From positions 5,519,001 through 5,583,000 of the forward strand of contig NZ_CP033367.1 in assembly GCF_013170845.1 (NCBI RefSeq): a DNA stretch of 64,000 nt. Direction: 5' to 3'. The stretch comes from Mesorhizobium loti R88b. GTDB taxonomy: Bacteria; Pseudomonadota; Alphaproteobacteria; Rhizobiales; Rhizobiaceae. The notes below the pieces were generated by a model. The model was given only the letters and a program-made list of their open reading frames with translations, made no database searches and had not been told where the DNA came from. Positions 17,745-27,360 of this stretch are shown piece after piece; within the stretch, counting starts at the first letter, position 1, and each line of letters opens with the position of its first letter. Both the position numbers and the translations under genes were made by a program.

Positions 17745-19379
17745 TCAAGCGCTCAACCTGAACCGCGTCACATCGATGGCCGCGTTCATCAGCGTCTGCG
17801 TGTAAGGCGCCTGGGGATTGCTGAAGATCGCCTCGGTCGGCCCTTCTTCGACGATCTTGCCCTGCTTCATGACGATTATGTAGTCGGCCATGGCGCGCAC
17901 GACCGTCAGATCGTGGCTGATGAAGAGGTAGGACAGTTCGTGGTCGGCCTGCAGCTTGCGCAGCAGTTCGACGATCTGTTTCTGAACCGAGCGGTCAAGC
18001 GCCGAGGTCGGCTCATCCAGCACGACCATTTTGGGCTTCAGGATCATGGCGCGGGCAATGGCGATGCGCTGCCGTTGCCCGCCGGAGAACTCGTGCGGGT
18101 AGCGGTTGCGGGCGTTGGGGTCGAGGCCGACTTCAAGCAAGGCTTCCACTGCGCGCTGATCGCGCTGCTTGTGCGACAGGTTAGGCTCGTGCACCAGCAG
18201 CCCTTCGGTGATGACCTGGCCGACTGTCATGCGTGGCGACAGCGAGCCGAACGGATCCTGGAAGACGAGTTGCATCTGGCGCCGCAGCGGCCGCATCTGC
18301 TGGCGGTCAGCCTGGGAAATGTCGCGATCGCCGAAACGAATGAGCCCATCGCTCGGCAGCAGCCGCAGCAAGGCGCGGCCGAGCGTCGATTTGCCTGAAC
18401 CGGATTCGCCGACGATGCCGATGGTCTGGTTGCGCTGCAGCCGGATCGAAATGTCATCGACGGCACGCAGCATCATCGGCTCGCCAGCCAGAAACCCGCC
18501 GCCGATCTTGAAGGTGACTTCGACATTCCTGCCTTCGAGCACCACGGGCGCATTGGCGGGCGGAGGCGCCTTGGTCCCGGTCGGCTCGGCCGCCAGCAGC
18601 ATCTTGGTATAGGCATGCTGCGGGTTGACGAAGATCGCTTCCGCCTCGCCTTCCTCGACCACCTCGCCCTGGCGCATGACATAGACCCGGTCGGCGAAGC
18701 GCCGGACGATACCGAGATCATGGGTGATGAAGACGATCGCCATGCCGAGCTTGCGCTGCAATTCGGCGAGCAGCATCAGAATCTGCGCCTGGATGGTGAC
18801 GTCGAGCGCCGTGGTCGGCTCGTCGGCGATCAGGATGTCGGGGTCATTGGCGAGCGCCATGGCGATCATGACGCGCTGGCGCTGGCCGCCCGACATTTCG
18901 TGCGGATAGGACTTCATCCGCCGCTCGGGATCGGGAATATGCACCAGCCGCAAAAGCTTGAGTGCCTCTTCGCGTGCCTCGGCGGCATTCAGGCCGCGAT
19001 GCCGGCGGATTGGCTCGATCAGCTGGTTGCCGATCGAATAGAGCGGATCGAGCGAGGTCATCGGTTCCTGGAAGATCATGCTGATCTTGGCGCCGCGGAC
19101 CTTGTTGAGGTCGGATTTGCTGAGCGTCAGCAGGTTGCGGCCGCGATAGTCGACGTGGCCGGTGGCTTCGCCATTCGAGGCGAGCAAGCTCATCGCCGCC
19201 ATCATCGTCTGGCTCTTGCCGGAACCGGATTCGCCGACCACGGCAACGGTCTCGCCCGCGTTGACGTGAATGTTGATGCCCTTCACCGCCTCGACCGCGC
19301 CATCGAGCGTGCGGAAGCGGACGCGCAAATCCTTGACGCTGAGGATCGTTTCTGGAGTGGCCATATCAACGGTCCCCAT
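17745..19379 (-). CDS. oligopeptide ABC transporter ATP-binding protein (DppD-DppF/OppD-OppF fusion)
   Basis: A 544-residue protein with two ABC ATPase domains in tandem. The first spans about residues 10-260 (Walker [10 protein letters not shown], signature MSGGQRQRV). The second spans about 285-535 (Walker [10 protein letters not shown], signature FSGGQRQRI, Walker [13 protein letters not shown]). It energises peptide import and replaces separate OppD and OppF proteins. It is the last gene of the opp operon, 2 bp after the oppC-type permease. ATG 19379 or 19364 may be the start. Confidence 0.92.
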   Translation of the reverse strand: MGTVDMATPETILSVKDLRVRFRTLDGAVEAVKGINIHVNAGETVAVVGESGSGKSQTMMAAMSLLASNGEATGHVDYRGRNLLTLSKSDLNKVRGAKISMIFQEPMTSLDPLYSIGNQLIEPIRRHRGLNAAEAREEALKLLRLVHIPDPERRMKSYPHEMSGGQRQRVMIAMALANDPDILIADEPTTALDVTIQAQILMLLAELQRKLGMAIVFITHDLGIVRRFADRVYVMRQGEVVEEGEAEAIFVNPQHAYTKMLLAAEPTGTKAPPPANAPVVLEGRNVEVTFKIGGGFLAGEPMMLRAVDDISIRLQRNQTIGIVGESGSGKSTLGRALLRLLPSDGLIRFGDRDISQADRQQMRPLRRQMQLVFQDPFGSLSPRMTVGQVITEGLLVHEPNLSHKQRDQRAVEALLEVGLDPNARNRYPHEFSGGQRQRIAIARAMILKPKMVVLDEPTSALDRSVQKQIVELLRKLQADHELSYLFISHDLTVVRAMADYIIVMKQGKIVEEGPTEAIFSNPQAPYTQTLMNAAIDVTRFRLSA

Positions 19380-19381
19380 CT

Positions 19382-20503
19382 TTATCGATCTCTCGGATCG
19401 AGCGCATCACGCAGGCCGTCGCCGACGAAATTCAGGGCGAACAGCGTCGAGACGAGGAAGAATGCGGGGAACAAGAGTAGCCAATTGGCGTAGCCGATGT
19501 TCTTGGCACCGACCGAGATCAGCACGCCCCAGCTGGTCATCGGCTCCTGCACGCCGAGGCCGAGGAACGACAGGAAACTTTCCAGGATGATCACCTGCGG
19601 CACCAGCAGCGTCATGTAGATGACGACCGGGCCGAGCAGATTGGGAATGACATGGCGCAGCAGGATGCCGCGCTGGCCGACGCCCATGGCTTCCGCTGCC
19701 TGGACATACTCCTGGCGGCGGATCGACAGCGCCTGGCCGCGCACGATGCGGGCCATGTCGAGCCACAGCACCGCTCCCACGGCCAGGAACATCAGCACGA
19801 AGTTGCGCCCGAAGAACACCACCAGCATGATGACGAAGAAGATGAACGGCAAGGAATAGAGCACATCGACGATACGCATCATCACCTCGTCGATCTTGCC
19901 GCCGGAAAAGCCGGCAGCGGCCCCGTAGATCACACCGATCACCACCGCCACGACGCCGGCGAGCAGGCCGATGGCCAGCGAGATGCGTCCGGCCATCAGC
20001 GTGCGCGACAGCAGATCGCGGCCGGTGTTGTCGGTGCCGAACAGGAAATATTGCTGCTTGACCGACGTGCTCATCGTCACTTCGAGCCCGTCGGGCGACT
20101 TGCTCTCGATCTTGGTGTCGTCAAAGGCATCGGAACGGTCGAGGTAGCGGATGTTGCGATCGTCGATCGGCTTGGTCGAGGTGACGGTCACCGTGACGCG
20201 CTGGCCATCCTGCTTCCATTCCTTGATCTCGACCCGCATGCGCTTGACCGCATCGTTGAGAGCGGTCTCGATCATATCGGCCTTGGGATAGGCCATCAGG
20301 CTCGGCGGGGTGCGCACATAGTCGCCATAGATGGTCGTGTATTCATGCGGCACGAACCATGGGCCAAACACGCTGATGAGAGCGACAAAGGCGAGGTAAT
20401 AAAGGCTGATCATGGCGGCGCGATTGGCCTTGAGGCGTGCCCAGGCATCGCCCCACAAGGAGCGGCCGACAATGGCGGGAGCCGTGGCTGTAATGTCAGT
20501 CAT
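19382..20503 (-). CDS. oppC: oligopeptide ABC transporter permease, OppC type
   Basis: A 373-residue BPD permease. The first membrane helix lies at about residues 33-50, and the permease core with ~5 helices is C-terminal, including the EAMGVGQRGILLRHVIPNLL coupling loop. Between the first helix and the DNTGRDLLSR segment there is an unusually long hydrophilic loop of about 90 residues containing RVEIKEWKQDGQRVTVTV. OppC proteins of alphaproteobacteria can carry such a loop. The start overlaps the oppB stop by 8 bp. Confidence 0.9.
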   Translation of the reverse strand: MTDITATAPAIVGRSLWGDAWARLKANRAAMISLYYLAFVALISVFGPWFVPHEYTTIYGDYVRTPPSLMAYPKADMIETALNDAVKRMRVEIKEWKQDGQRVTVTVTSTKPIDDRNIRYLDRSDAFDDTKIESKSPDGLEVTMSTSVKQQYFLFGTDNTGRDLLSRTLMAGRISLAIGLLAGVVAVVIGVIYGAAAGFSGGKIDEVMMRIVDVLYSLPFIFFVIMLVVFFGRNFVLMFLAVGAVLWLDMARIVRGQALSIRRQEYVQAAEAMGVGQRGILLRHVIPNLLGPVVIYMTLLVPQVIILESFLSFLGLGVQEPMTSWGVLISVGAKNIGYANWLLLFPAFFLVSTLFALNFVGDGLRDALDPRDR

Positions 20504-21419
20504 AGCGCACCCTCGGGTCGACGACCGCGTACATGACGTCGACGATCAGGTTGAAGATGATGGTGAAGATGGCGATGACCACCACGGTTCCCATCACCAG
20601 CGTGTAGTCGCGGTTGAGTGCGGCATCGACGAAATAGCGGCCGACGCCGGGAATGGAGAAAATCGTCTCGACGATGACAGAGCCGGTCAGCAGCGCCGCC
20701 GCTGCCGGACCGGTGAACGAAACGATCGGCAGGATGGCGCCGCGCAGCGCGTGCTTGACCACCACCGACCAGTCGGAGAGGCCGAGCGCGCGTGCGGTGC
20801 GGATATGGTGGGAGCGCAGCGATTCGATCATCGAACCACGCATCAGGCGGGCAACGATGGCGATCTGCGGCAGAGCAAGCGTCAGTATCGGGCCGATCTT
20901 GTTGAGGAAGGCACCATCGCCCCAGCCACCGATCGGCAACAGCTTCCAGGTCAGCCCGAACAGAAGCTGGATCACCGGTGCGATGACGAAGGTGGGGATG
21001 GTGCTGCCGGCTGTCGCCAGCGCAATCACCGTATAGTCGCCAAGCTTGTTCTGGTTAAGCGCGGCGATGGTGCCGAGCACGGAACCTAGCAGCAGCGCCA
21101 GGATCAGCGCCGAAGCACCGAGCTGGATCGAAATCGGCAGGCCCTTGGCGAACAGTTCGGTGACGGTGAAATCCGGCATGTTGTAGCTCGGCCCGAAATT
21201 GCCGCGCAGGAGATTGCCGAGATAGTGGACATATTGCAGCCAGAGCGGATCGTTGAGGCCAAACTGGGCTTCAAGGTTGGCCTTGATCTCGGGGCTAAGC
21301 CCCCGCTCCTGGTTGAATGGGCCGCCTGGTGCGACGCGCATGAGGAAGAACGCCATCGTCACGATGACGAACAGCGTTGGGATGGCGGTCAAAAGCCGCC
21401 GGAATACGTATCGCAGCAT
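20496..21419 (-). CDS. oppB: oligopeptide ABC transporter permease, OppB type
   Basis: A 307-residue permease with the typical OppB N-terminus MLRYVFRRLLTAIPTLFVIV, about six membrane helices, and the coupling motif ARALGLSDWSVVVKHALRGA. It pairs with OppC to form the transmembrane pore. It is the second gene of the operon after the binding protein, separated from it by a 162-bp gap with a stable hairpin. Confidence 0.92.
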   Translation of the reverse strand: MLRYVFRRLLTAIPTLFVIVTMAFFLMRVAPGGPFNQERGLSPEIKANLEAQFGLNDPLWLQYVHYLGNLLRGNFGPSYNMPDFTVTELFAKGLPISIQLGASALILALLLGSVLGTIAALNQNKLGDYTVIALATAGSTIPTFVIAPVIQLLFGLTWKLLPIGGWGDGAFLNKIGPILTLALPQIAIVARLMRGSMIESLRSHHIRTARALGLSDWSVVVKHALRGAILPIVSFTGPAAAALLTGSVIVETIFSIPGVGRYFVDAALNRDYTLVMGTVVVIAIFTIIFNLIVDVMYAVVDPRVRYD

Positions 21420-21543
21420 CGGTGCCCCGCTTGATCCGGAGCCTGTACGTCCAATTGGACTGACATGCTCCAGCCTTCAAATCTTCGCACCGGATTTTCC
21501 GAAAATCGATTCCGTTTCCCGGCCGATGCGATGGCAAACCAGC

Positions 21544-21571
21544 GCCGCCGCGCCTCGAAAGACGCGGCGGC
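21544..21571 (-). terminator. intercistronic hairpin between oppA and oppB
   Basis: A perfect 9-bp GC stem (GCCGCCGCG/CGCGGCGGC) with a 10-nt loop lies 10 bp after the oppA stop. There is no U-run, so it is more likely a partial terminator or an mRNA-stabilising element that keeps oppA expression above that of the permease genes. Confidence 0.6.
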
Positions 21572-21581
21572 TTGGCCGGGA

Positions 21582-23174
21582 TCAGTCCTTGCTGACGAAG
21601 CGCGACGGATGCACGTCCATCACATTGTCGGTGAAGCCATGCAGCTTCGAAGATACGATGTCGTGGTAGCTGTAATAGAGGAGCGGGATCTGGCCGACAT
21701 CGTCGACCAGGATGCGTTCGGCCTCGGAGAGGTCCTTCATGCGCTCTTCGGGTTTGCCGCCGGCTGCGGCCGCCTTATCCATGGCCGCCTCGTATGCCGG
21801 GCTGTTGTAGTTCGAATAATTGTTGCCGCTCGCCTTGCGTGAGATGCCGAGGAAGGTTTCCGGATCCTTGTAGTCGGCGATCCAGGCGGCACGTGCCAAA
21901 TCATAGTCGCCCTTCTGCTCAAGGAAGGAATAGTGGGTCTTGGTGTCGGTGTTGAGCAGGGTCACTTCGACGCCGAGCGGCTTCAACTGCTCCTGGATCG
22001 CCACTGCCATATTCTTGTGGTTTTCCGAAGTGTTGTAGCGGATCTCCATCTTCAGCGGCTTATCGGGCGTATAGCCGAGCTTCTCGAGCACTTTCTTGGC
22101 TGCGTCCTCGCGATCGATCTGCGGCATGTCGGCGAATTTGGCCATTGCCGGCGTGTAGCCCTCAATGCCCGGAGGCACCATCGAATAGCCCGGCAGCATC
22201 GAATTCTGCCAGACCTTTTCGGCGATGAAGTCGCGGTCAATCGCCATCGAGATGGCGTTGCGCAGCTCGGGATTGTTCCACGGCGCCTTGTCGGTCTTGA
22301 TCGCGTAGTAGTAGGTGCCGAGATATGGCCCGACATGAATCTGATCGCCGAACTTGGTCTTGAGATCGGCGAGCTGTTCGGTCGGCAGATCGTCATAGCT
22401 GTCGAGTTCGCCGGCCTCGAAGCGCTTCATCGCCGATGAACGGTCTTCGGTCGGGATGTAGTTGACCACGTCGAACTTGACGGTCGCCGCATCCCAGAAT
22501 TTCGGATTCTTGACCAGTTTCATATGGTCGTTGGGAACCCATTCGGCCAGCGTATAGGCGCCGTTCGAAACGAGATTGCCTGGCTTGATCCAGTCCGCGC
22601 CGAGCTTCTCGATGGAGGCCTTGCTGACCGGATAGGTCGCCTGGTGGGTCAACATTTCCAGGAAGTATGGGGTCGGCGCCTTGAGCGTTATCTCAAGAGT
22701 GCTGGCGTCGATTGCCTTGACGCCCATGTCCTCGGGCTTGCCCTTCTTGGTGTTGACGTCCTCCGCACCCTTCACCGGGTACAGCATCGAGGCGTATTCG
22801 GCGCCGGTCGCCGGGTCTTCCAGGCGGTGGAAGGCGTAGACGAAGTCGTCCGCCGTCACCGGGCTGCCGTCCGACCACTGGCCGTCCTTGCGCAGCTTGA
22901 AGGTGTAGACGGTGCCGTCATCCGATACCGTCCAGCTTTCGGCCGCCCCCGGGATGAGGTTCGCCTTCTGGTCCTGCATGACCAGGCCCTGGAACAGGTC
23001 ACGCAAGACATTCGCTTCATAGACCGTCGAGGTCTTGTGCGGGTCGACCGATTCCGACTCCGCGGCGGTGCCCCTGTTGTAGACGGTCTCGGCAAAGGCC
23101 GGCGTCAAGAATGTGCCGGCAGCCAAGGTCATGGTCGTGGCGAATACCGTCGCCTTCAGCATGTTTTTCAGCAT
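21582..23174 (-). CDS. oppA: oligopeptide-binding periplasmic protein
   Basis: A 530-residue family 5 solute-binding protein. A Sec signal peptide covers about residues 1-28, ending TPAFA. The family segment SDDGTVYTFKLRKDGQWSDG follows the DPHKTSTVYE region. It captures peptides in the periplasm for the OppBC-ATPase system. GGGAGAA precedes the ATG. It is the first gene of the operon, transcribed away from the tad-like pair. Confidence 0.93.
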   Translation of the reverse strand: MLKNMLKATVFATTMTLAAGTFLTPAFAETVYNRGTAAESESVDPHKTSTVYEANVLRDLFQGLVMQDQKANLIPGAAESWTVSDDGTVYTFKLRKDGQWSDGSPVTADDFVYAFHRLEDPATGAEYASMLYPVKGAEDVNTKKGKPEDMGVKAIDASTLEITLKAPTPYFLEMLTHQATYPVSKASIEKLGADWIKPGNLVSNGAYTLAEWVPNDHMKLVKNPKFWDAATVKFDVVNYIPTEDRSSAMKRFEAGELDSYDDLPTEQLADLKTKFGDQIHVGPYLGTYYYAIKTDKAPWNNPELRNAISMAIDRDFIAEKVWQNSMLPGYSMVPPGIEGYTPAMAKFADMPQIDREDAAKKVLEKLGYTPDKPLKMEIRYNTSENHKNMAVAIQEQLKPLGVEVTLLNTDTKTHYSFLEQKGDYDLARAAWIADYKDPETFLGISRKASGNNYSNYNSPAYEAAMDKAAAAGGKPEERMKDLSEAERILVDDVGQIPLLYYSYHDIVSSKLHGFTDNVMDVHPSRFVSKD

Positions 23175-23325
23175 GAAGTTCTCCCTGTCGGCGCTGCCGT
23201 GGGCGCGCCTTTACGTGTTGACGCCCCGGAACCGATGTCTGGCCCCTTTGAGCGCGCCGCCGGTTCCCTCCGGCAGCTGGTGGCAGGAGACTAGACAGGA
23301 GGTAAGCTCTTTTCAACCGAGTACT

Positions 23326-23344
23326 GATTGACCCTAAGTCAATC
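23326..23344. promoter_or_regulatory. inverted repeat upstream of oppA
   Basis: GATTGAC-CCTAA-GTCAATC is a perfect 7-bp inverted repeat about 150 bp upstream of oppA and 114 bp upstream of the tadE-like start. It contains a TTGACT hexamer on the minus strand that might serve as a -35 element. Its half-site is the same as in the betI upstream repeat, with a different spacer. The regulator is unknown. Confidence 0.4.
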
Positions 23345-23457
23345 CTCATGATTGCAAAAGCAACGGCTAAATTAGAGCGGCTTTTTCAATCGCACACGCC
23401 CCCAGGTTGTACCCGGAGTTTTCGCTTTCTGCATGCGAACTTTGGCATGTTAGGACC

Positions 23458-23904
23458 ATGGTGCAGAACCTCATTTCCAAGGTCCGAAGGCGCGTGCTCC
23501 GAACAGACACCTCGGGAACATCGGCGGTCGAGTTCGCCCTGCTATCGCCGCTCTTCATCCTTCTCCTGCTCGGAATGGTTGCGTATGGCATCTATTTTGG
23601 AGCTGCCAACTCAATCCAGCAGATCGCGGCGGATGCTGCCCGGACGGCCATAGCCGGGTTGAACCAGACCGAGCGTCAGACGCTGGTGGCCAGCTACCTT
23701 ACCAACAATGCCGGCGGATACCCCTTCGTGGACGCCAGCAAACTGACCTATCAGGCCAATGACAGCGTCGCCGATGGAAGCCAGTTCGTGGTGTCGATCT
23801 CGTACGATGCCCGCAACCTGCCGATCTGGAATCTCTTCCCGGGCATAGCCATGCCGGGGACCACGATCACGCGCCAGTCAACGATCAGGGTCGGGGGTAT
23901 CTGA
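23458..23904 (+). CDS. TadE-like pilus-assembly protein
   Basis: A 148-residue protein. A short basic N-terminus is followed by DTSGTSAVEFALLSPLFILL, the TadE-type segment with conserved Glu, then one membrane helix and an external domain. TadE pseudopilins work with Tad/Flp pilus machines; here only a TadG-like neighbour is present. ATG 23458 is preferred, with TAGGA just upstream. Its stop abuts the next ATG. Confidence 0.8.
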   Translation: MVQNLISKVRRRVLRTDTSGTSAVEFALLSPLFILLLLGMVAYGIYFGAANSIQQIAADAARTAIAGLNQTERQTLVASYLTNNAGGYPFVDASKLTYQANDSVADGSQFVVSISYDARNLPIWNLFPGIAMPGTTITRQSTIRVGGI

Positions 23905-25674
23905 ATGTTGCTTCGCGCACGCACGAGGATCGGCCGAGCAGCCCTGCGTCTGTTGACCGACAGGAAGGCGAATTTCGCCGTCATGATGGCATTGAGCGCA
24001 CCTGTCGCGCTGGCGCTGGCAGCTGTGGCGATCGATGAGGGCTCGATCTACACAGAGCGCCGGCAAGCCCAGGCGATGGTCGACCTGGCAGCAATCACCG
24101 CCGCCTCCAACATCACCAACGTCAACACGGCGGTGATCACCACGCTCACCGACAACGGCATGCCAGGCGTCGTCGTTCAAGCTTCGGGCCAGACCATTCC
24201 TCCGGCCGTCGGGAAGACGGTGGTGACGGTCACGCAAGGTCGATATGCCTCAACGACCACCAATGTCACCCAGCGCTTCCAGGCGGGTGTGACACCTTAC
24301 AACGCGGTGCGTGTCACATTGGCGAAAATCCCCAACCGCTATTTCGCCAGCTCTCTCATCCCCACTCCGGTCATCGGCACCGTTGCCACGGCCAGCATGA
24401 CGCCGCAGGCGACATTCTCGGTCGGATCGAGACTGCTCAGCGTCAACGGCGGCATCCTCAACGCTCTGCTGAGCGGACTTCTCGGCGGCAACATCTCGCT
24501 CAGCGTCATGGATTACAACGGACTGATCTCGGCCGATGTCAGCGTGCTTTCCTTCATCAGTGCGCTCGCCACACAATTGAACATCACGGCCGGCACCTAT
24601 TCGGACGTGCTGGCCTCGAAGGCGACGGTCGGCCAGATCGCCACAGCCATGGCCAACGTTCCCGGTCTCGGCAACACGGCAAAGCTTGCTCTGCAATCCA
24701 TCGCCTCCAAATCGACCAGCACGGTCAAGATCCCGCTCAGCAGCCTTATCGATCTCGGCTCCGTCGGCAGCCTGGGACTGGGGCAAACCCCAACAGGCCT
24801 TGGGGTCGATGCAAGCGCCATGGGTATGCTGACGGCCGCTGCCGTGCTGGCCAACGGCACCAACCAGGCTCAGGTCAATCTCGGCGCCACCATACCTGGT
24901 CTTCTTTCCACCCAGCTTGCCATCGCCATTGGCGAGCCGGCGCAATCTTCACCATGGCTGGCCATCGATGGCATCGGCACCACGGTGCGGACCGCCCAGA
25001 CGCGTATCAAGCTGACGGCCTCCGTCGGTGTCGGCACGTCTGGCCTCGGCGGCGGCATCAGCCTGCTGGCCGTCAACCTGCCACTCAATGTGGAAGTCGC
25101 CTATGCCGAAGCCAAGCTGACCGACATCACCTGTCCGACAGGGCCGTCCAGCATCAGCGTTTCCATCGCCGCACACCCCGGCATTGCCCAGTTGAACCTG
25201 GCCAACAGCAACAATCCCTCCGGCTTTGCCGATTTCAGCCAACCGCAGACCTTCACCGACGCCGAGATCGCGGATGTGAGCCTGCATCTGCTGCTGATCA
25301 ATCTCCCGTTGATCCAGGTGATGGGCTCGGCCGCGACGGCGATCACCAACAACAGCCCCCAAACCTTGACCTTCAACGCGACCGAGATTGCCAACAAGAC
25401 GATCAAGACCGTTTCGACGCGTAACATCTCGCAGTCGCTCACCACGTCACTGGTCAACAACCTATCGCTTTCGGTGGGCGTGCTTGGTCTCGGCATCGAC
25501 CTCACCGCCCTGCTTGGAACCGTCAAACCCGCGGTGGTGGCGGTGCTCAACACCGTAACGGCCCCGGTCGATGACTTGCTTTACAATGTGCTCTCGGCAC
25601 TGGGTGTCGGTGTCGGCCAGGCCGACGTGCGCGTCACCGGAGCGACCTGCGGACGGGCGGTGCTGGTTCAATAG
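23905..25674 (+). CDS. TadG-like membrane-anchored protein
   Basis: A 589-residue protein. The N-terminal TadG-type segment is DRKANFAVMMALSAPVALAL, then AAVAIDEGSIYTERRQAQAM at about residues 30-65. A long extracytoplasmic region follows that is rich in Ala, Gly, Ser, Thr and Leu and low in charge. There is no obvious VWA metal site. It starts directly after the TadE-like stop. It probably forms a cell-surface or pilus-associated structure; exact role unknown. Confidence 0.75.
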   Translation: MLLRARTRIGRAALRLLTDRKANFAVMMALSAPVALALAAVAIDEGSIYTERRQAQAMVDLAAITAASNITNVNTAVITTLTDNGMPGVVVQASGQTIPPAVGKTVVTVTQGRYASTTTNVTQRFQAGVTPYNAVRVTLAKIPNRYFASSLIPTPVIGTVATASMTPQATFSVGSRLLSVNGGILNALLSGLLGGNISLSVMDYNGLISADVSVLSFISALATQLNITAGTYSDVLASKATVGQIATAMANVPGLGNTAKLALQSIASKSTSTVKIPLSSLIDLGSVGSLGLGQTPTGLGVDASAMGMLTAAAVLANGTNQAQVNLGATIPGLLSTQLAIAIGEPAQSSPWLAIDGIGTTVRTAQTRIKLTASVGVGTSGLGGGISLLAVNLPLNVEVAYAEAKLTDITCPTGPSSISVSIAAHPGIAQLNLANSNNPSGFADFSQPQTFTDAEIADVSLHLLLINLPLIQVMGSAATAITNNSPQTLTFNATEIANKTIKTVSTRNISQSLTTSLVNNLSLSVGVLGLGIDLTALLGTVKPAVVAVLNTVTAPVDDLLYNVLSALGVGVGQADVRVTGATCGRAVLVQ

Positions 25675-25725
25675 GGTATTTGTAGCCCAGCGGATCGTTT
25701 GGCCAAGACACGGTCGAACCGGCGG

Positions 25726-27360
25726 TCAGTCGATGCGGCCAAGGAAGCAACCGAGAGCCGGCAGCGAGAGCGCGTTTTCCTCGACAGCCACGGTGCCACC
25801 CAACACAGCCGCAATTGGCCCGATATCCCCGGGCAACGGCCAATTCGCCGGCTCCCCAGAGAAATTGAAGACACAGAGCAGCCTTTCGCCGCCGCCCTCG
25901 CGGATGAAGGCGAGCACGTCACCCTCGGCGTCGAGGAAGCGGATCGAACCGCCGACCAGCGCTGGATGGCTCCTGCGCAAGGCGAGCGTTGAGCGGTAGG
26001 CGGACAGTACCGATTGCTCATTGCCGTTCTGCAAATCGGCAGCGCGGGCGCGATGACTGGCCAGGACCGGCAGCCAGGGTTTGCCGGTCGAGAAACCCGC
26101 ATTGTCGGCGCCGGCCTCCCAGACCATCGGCGTGCGGCAGCCATCCCTCCCCTTCACGCCTGGCCAAAAGCGGATGCCGACAGGATCGCGCAGATCCTCA
26201 TAGGCAAGCTCCGCCTCCTCCAGGCCGAGCTCCTCACCCTGATAGAGGCAGATCGAGCCGCGCAGGCAAGCGAGCAGCATGATCGAGAATCTGGCCACCG
26301 CGTCGGGATCGCCGTCCGGCCACGTCCAGCGGCTGACATGGCGCACAACATCATGGTTGGAAAACGCCCAGCAGACCCAGCCGTCGGCAACGGCATGTTC
26401 GAAGGCCTCGACACAGCCGCGCACATGCGCCGCCGAAAATTGCGAACCAAGCAGGTCGAACGTGTAGCACATCTGCAGCTTGTCGCCGCCGGACGTGTAG
26501 GCGGCAAGCGTCTGCAGCGAGCGGCTCTCATCGCCGACTTCACCGACGGCGGCGCGGTCCTGATACTCGTCGAGCAGCGCCCGGAAGCGCCTGAGGAAAG
26601 CCAGGTTTTCCGGCTGCGTCTTGTCGAACAGATGCTCCTGGTAGAGGTAGGTGTTGGTCTCGCCATTGGTGCCGGCGACGCTCGACGCCAAAGGCGGATT
26701 GCTGCGCAGCCAGCGATCGTGGACATAGTAGTTGACCGTGTCGAGCCGGAAACCGTCGACACCGCGCTCAAGCCAGAAGCGCACCGTGTCCAGCAACGCA
26801 TCCTGAACCTCGAGATTGTGGAAATTCAAATCGGGCTGCGAGGCGAGGAAATTGTGCATGTAATATTGCCGGCGGGTCGAATCCCACTCCCAGGACGGGC
26901 CGCCGAAGACGGACAGCCAGTTGTTGGGCGCGTTGCCATCGGGTTTCGTGTCGGCCCAGACGTACCAATCGGCCTTGGGATTGTCGCGGCTGGCACGGCT
27001 TTCGACGAACCATTCGTGCTTGTCGGAGGAGTGAGACAGCACCTGATCGATGATGATCTTCAGACCCAGCCGGTGCGCTTCGGCGACCAAAGCGTCAAAA
27101 TCCTCCAGCGTGCCGAACATCGGATCAACGTCGCGATAGTCCGACACGTCATAGCCCATGTCGGCCATCGGCGACTTGAAGAAGGGCGACAGCCACACGG
27201 CATCGACGCCAAGCGAGGCGATGTGGGCAAGCCTTGCCGTGATGCCTTTGAGATCGCCGCTGCCGTCGCCCGTCGTATCCTGGAAAGAGCGCGGATAGAC
27301 CTGATAGATGACGCAGCCGCGCCACCATTCGGCGCTCCGACCCGTACTGTCGTCAGCCAT
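25726..27360 (-). CDS. GH13 alpha-glucosidase (oligo-1,6-glucosidase-like)
   Basis: A 544-residue glycoside hydrolase family 13 enzyme. It starts with WWRGCVIYQVYPRSFQDTTG. The catalytic Asp is in DGFRLDTVN, the Glu in AAVGEVGDES and the transition-state Asp in FSNHDVVRH. The start (ATG 27360) overlaps the glgX stop (TGATG), implying coupling. It would release glucose from short oligosaccharides made by GlgX debranching or imported from outside; substrate specificity is not resolved. It is the last gene of the glg operon. Confidence 0.88.
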   Translation of the reverse strand: MADDSTGRSAEWWRGCVIYQVYPRSFQDTTGDGSGDLKGITARLAHIASLGVDAVWLSPFFKSPMADMGYDVSDYRDVDPMFGTLEDFDALVAEAHRLGLKIIIDQVLSHSSDKHEWFVESRASRDNPKADWYVWADTKPDGNAPNNWLSVFGGPSWEWDSTRRQYYMHNFLASQPDLNFHNLEVQDALLDTVRFWLERGVDGFRLDTVNYYVHDRWLRSNPPLASSVAGTNGETNTYLYQEHLFDKTQPENLAFLRRFRALLDEYQDRAAVGEVGDESRSLQTLAAYTSGGDKLQMCYTFDLLGSQFSAAHVRGCVEAFEHAVADGWVCWAFSNHDVVRHVSRWTWPDGDPDAVARFSIMLLACLRGSICLYQGEELGLEEAELAYEDLRDPVGIRFWPGVKGRDGCRTPMVWEAGADNAGFSTGKPWLPVLASHRARAADLQNGNEQSVLSAYRSTLALRRSHPALVGGSIRFLDAEGDVLAFIREGGGERLLCVFNFSGEPANWPLPGDIGPIAAVLGGTVAVEENALSLPALGCFLGRID

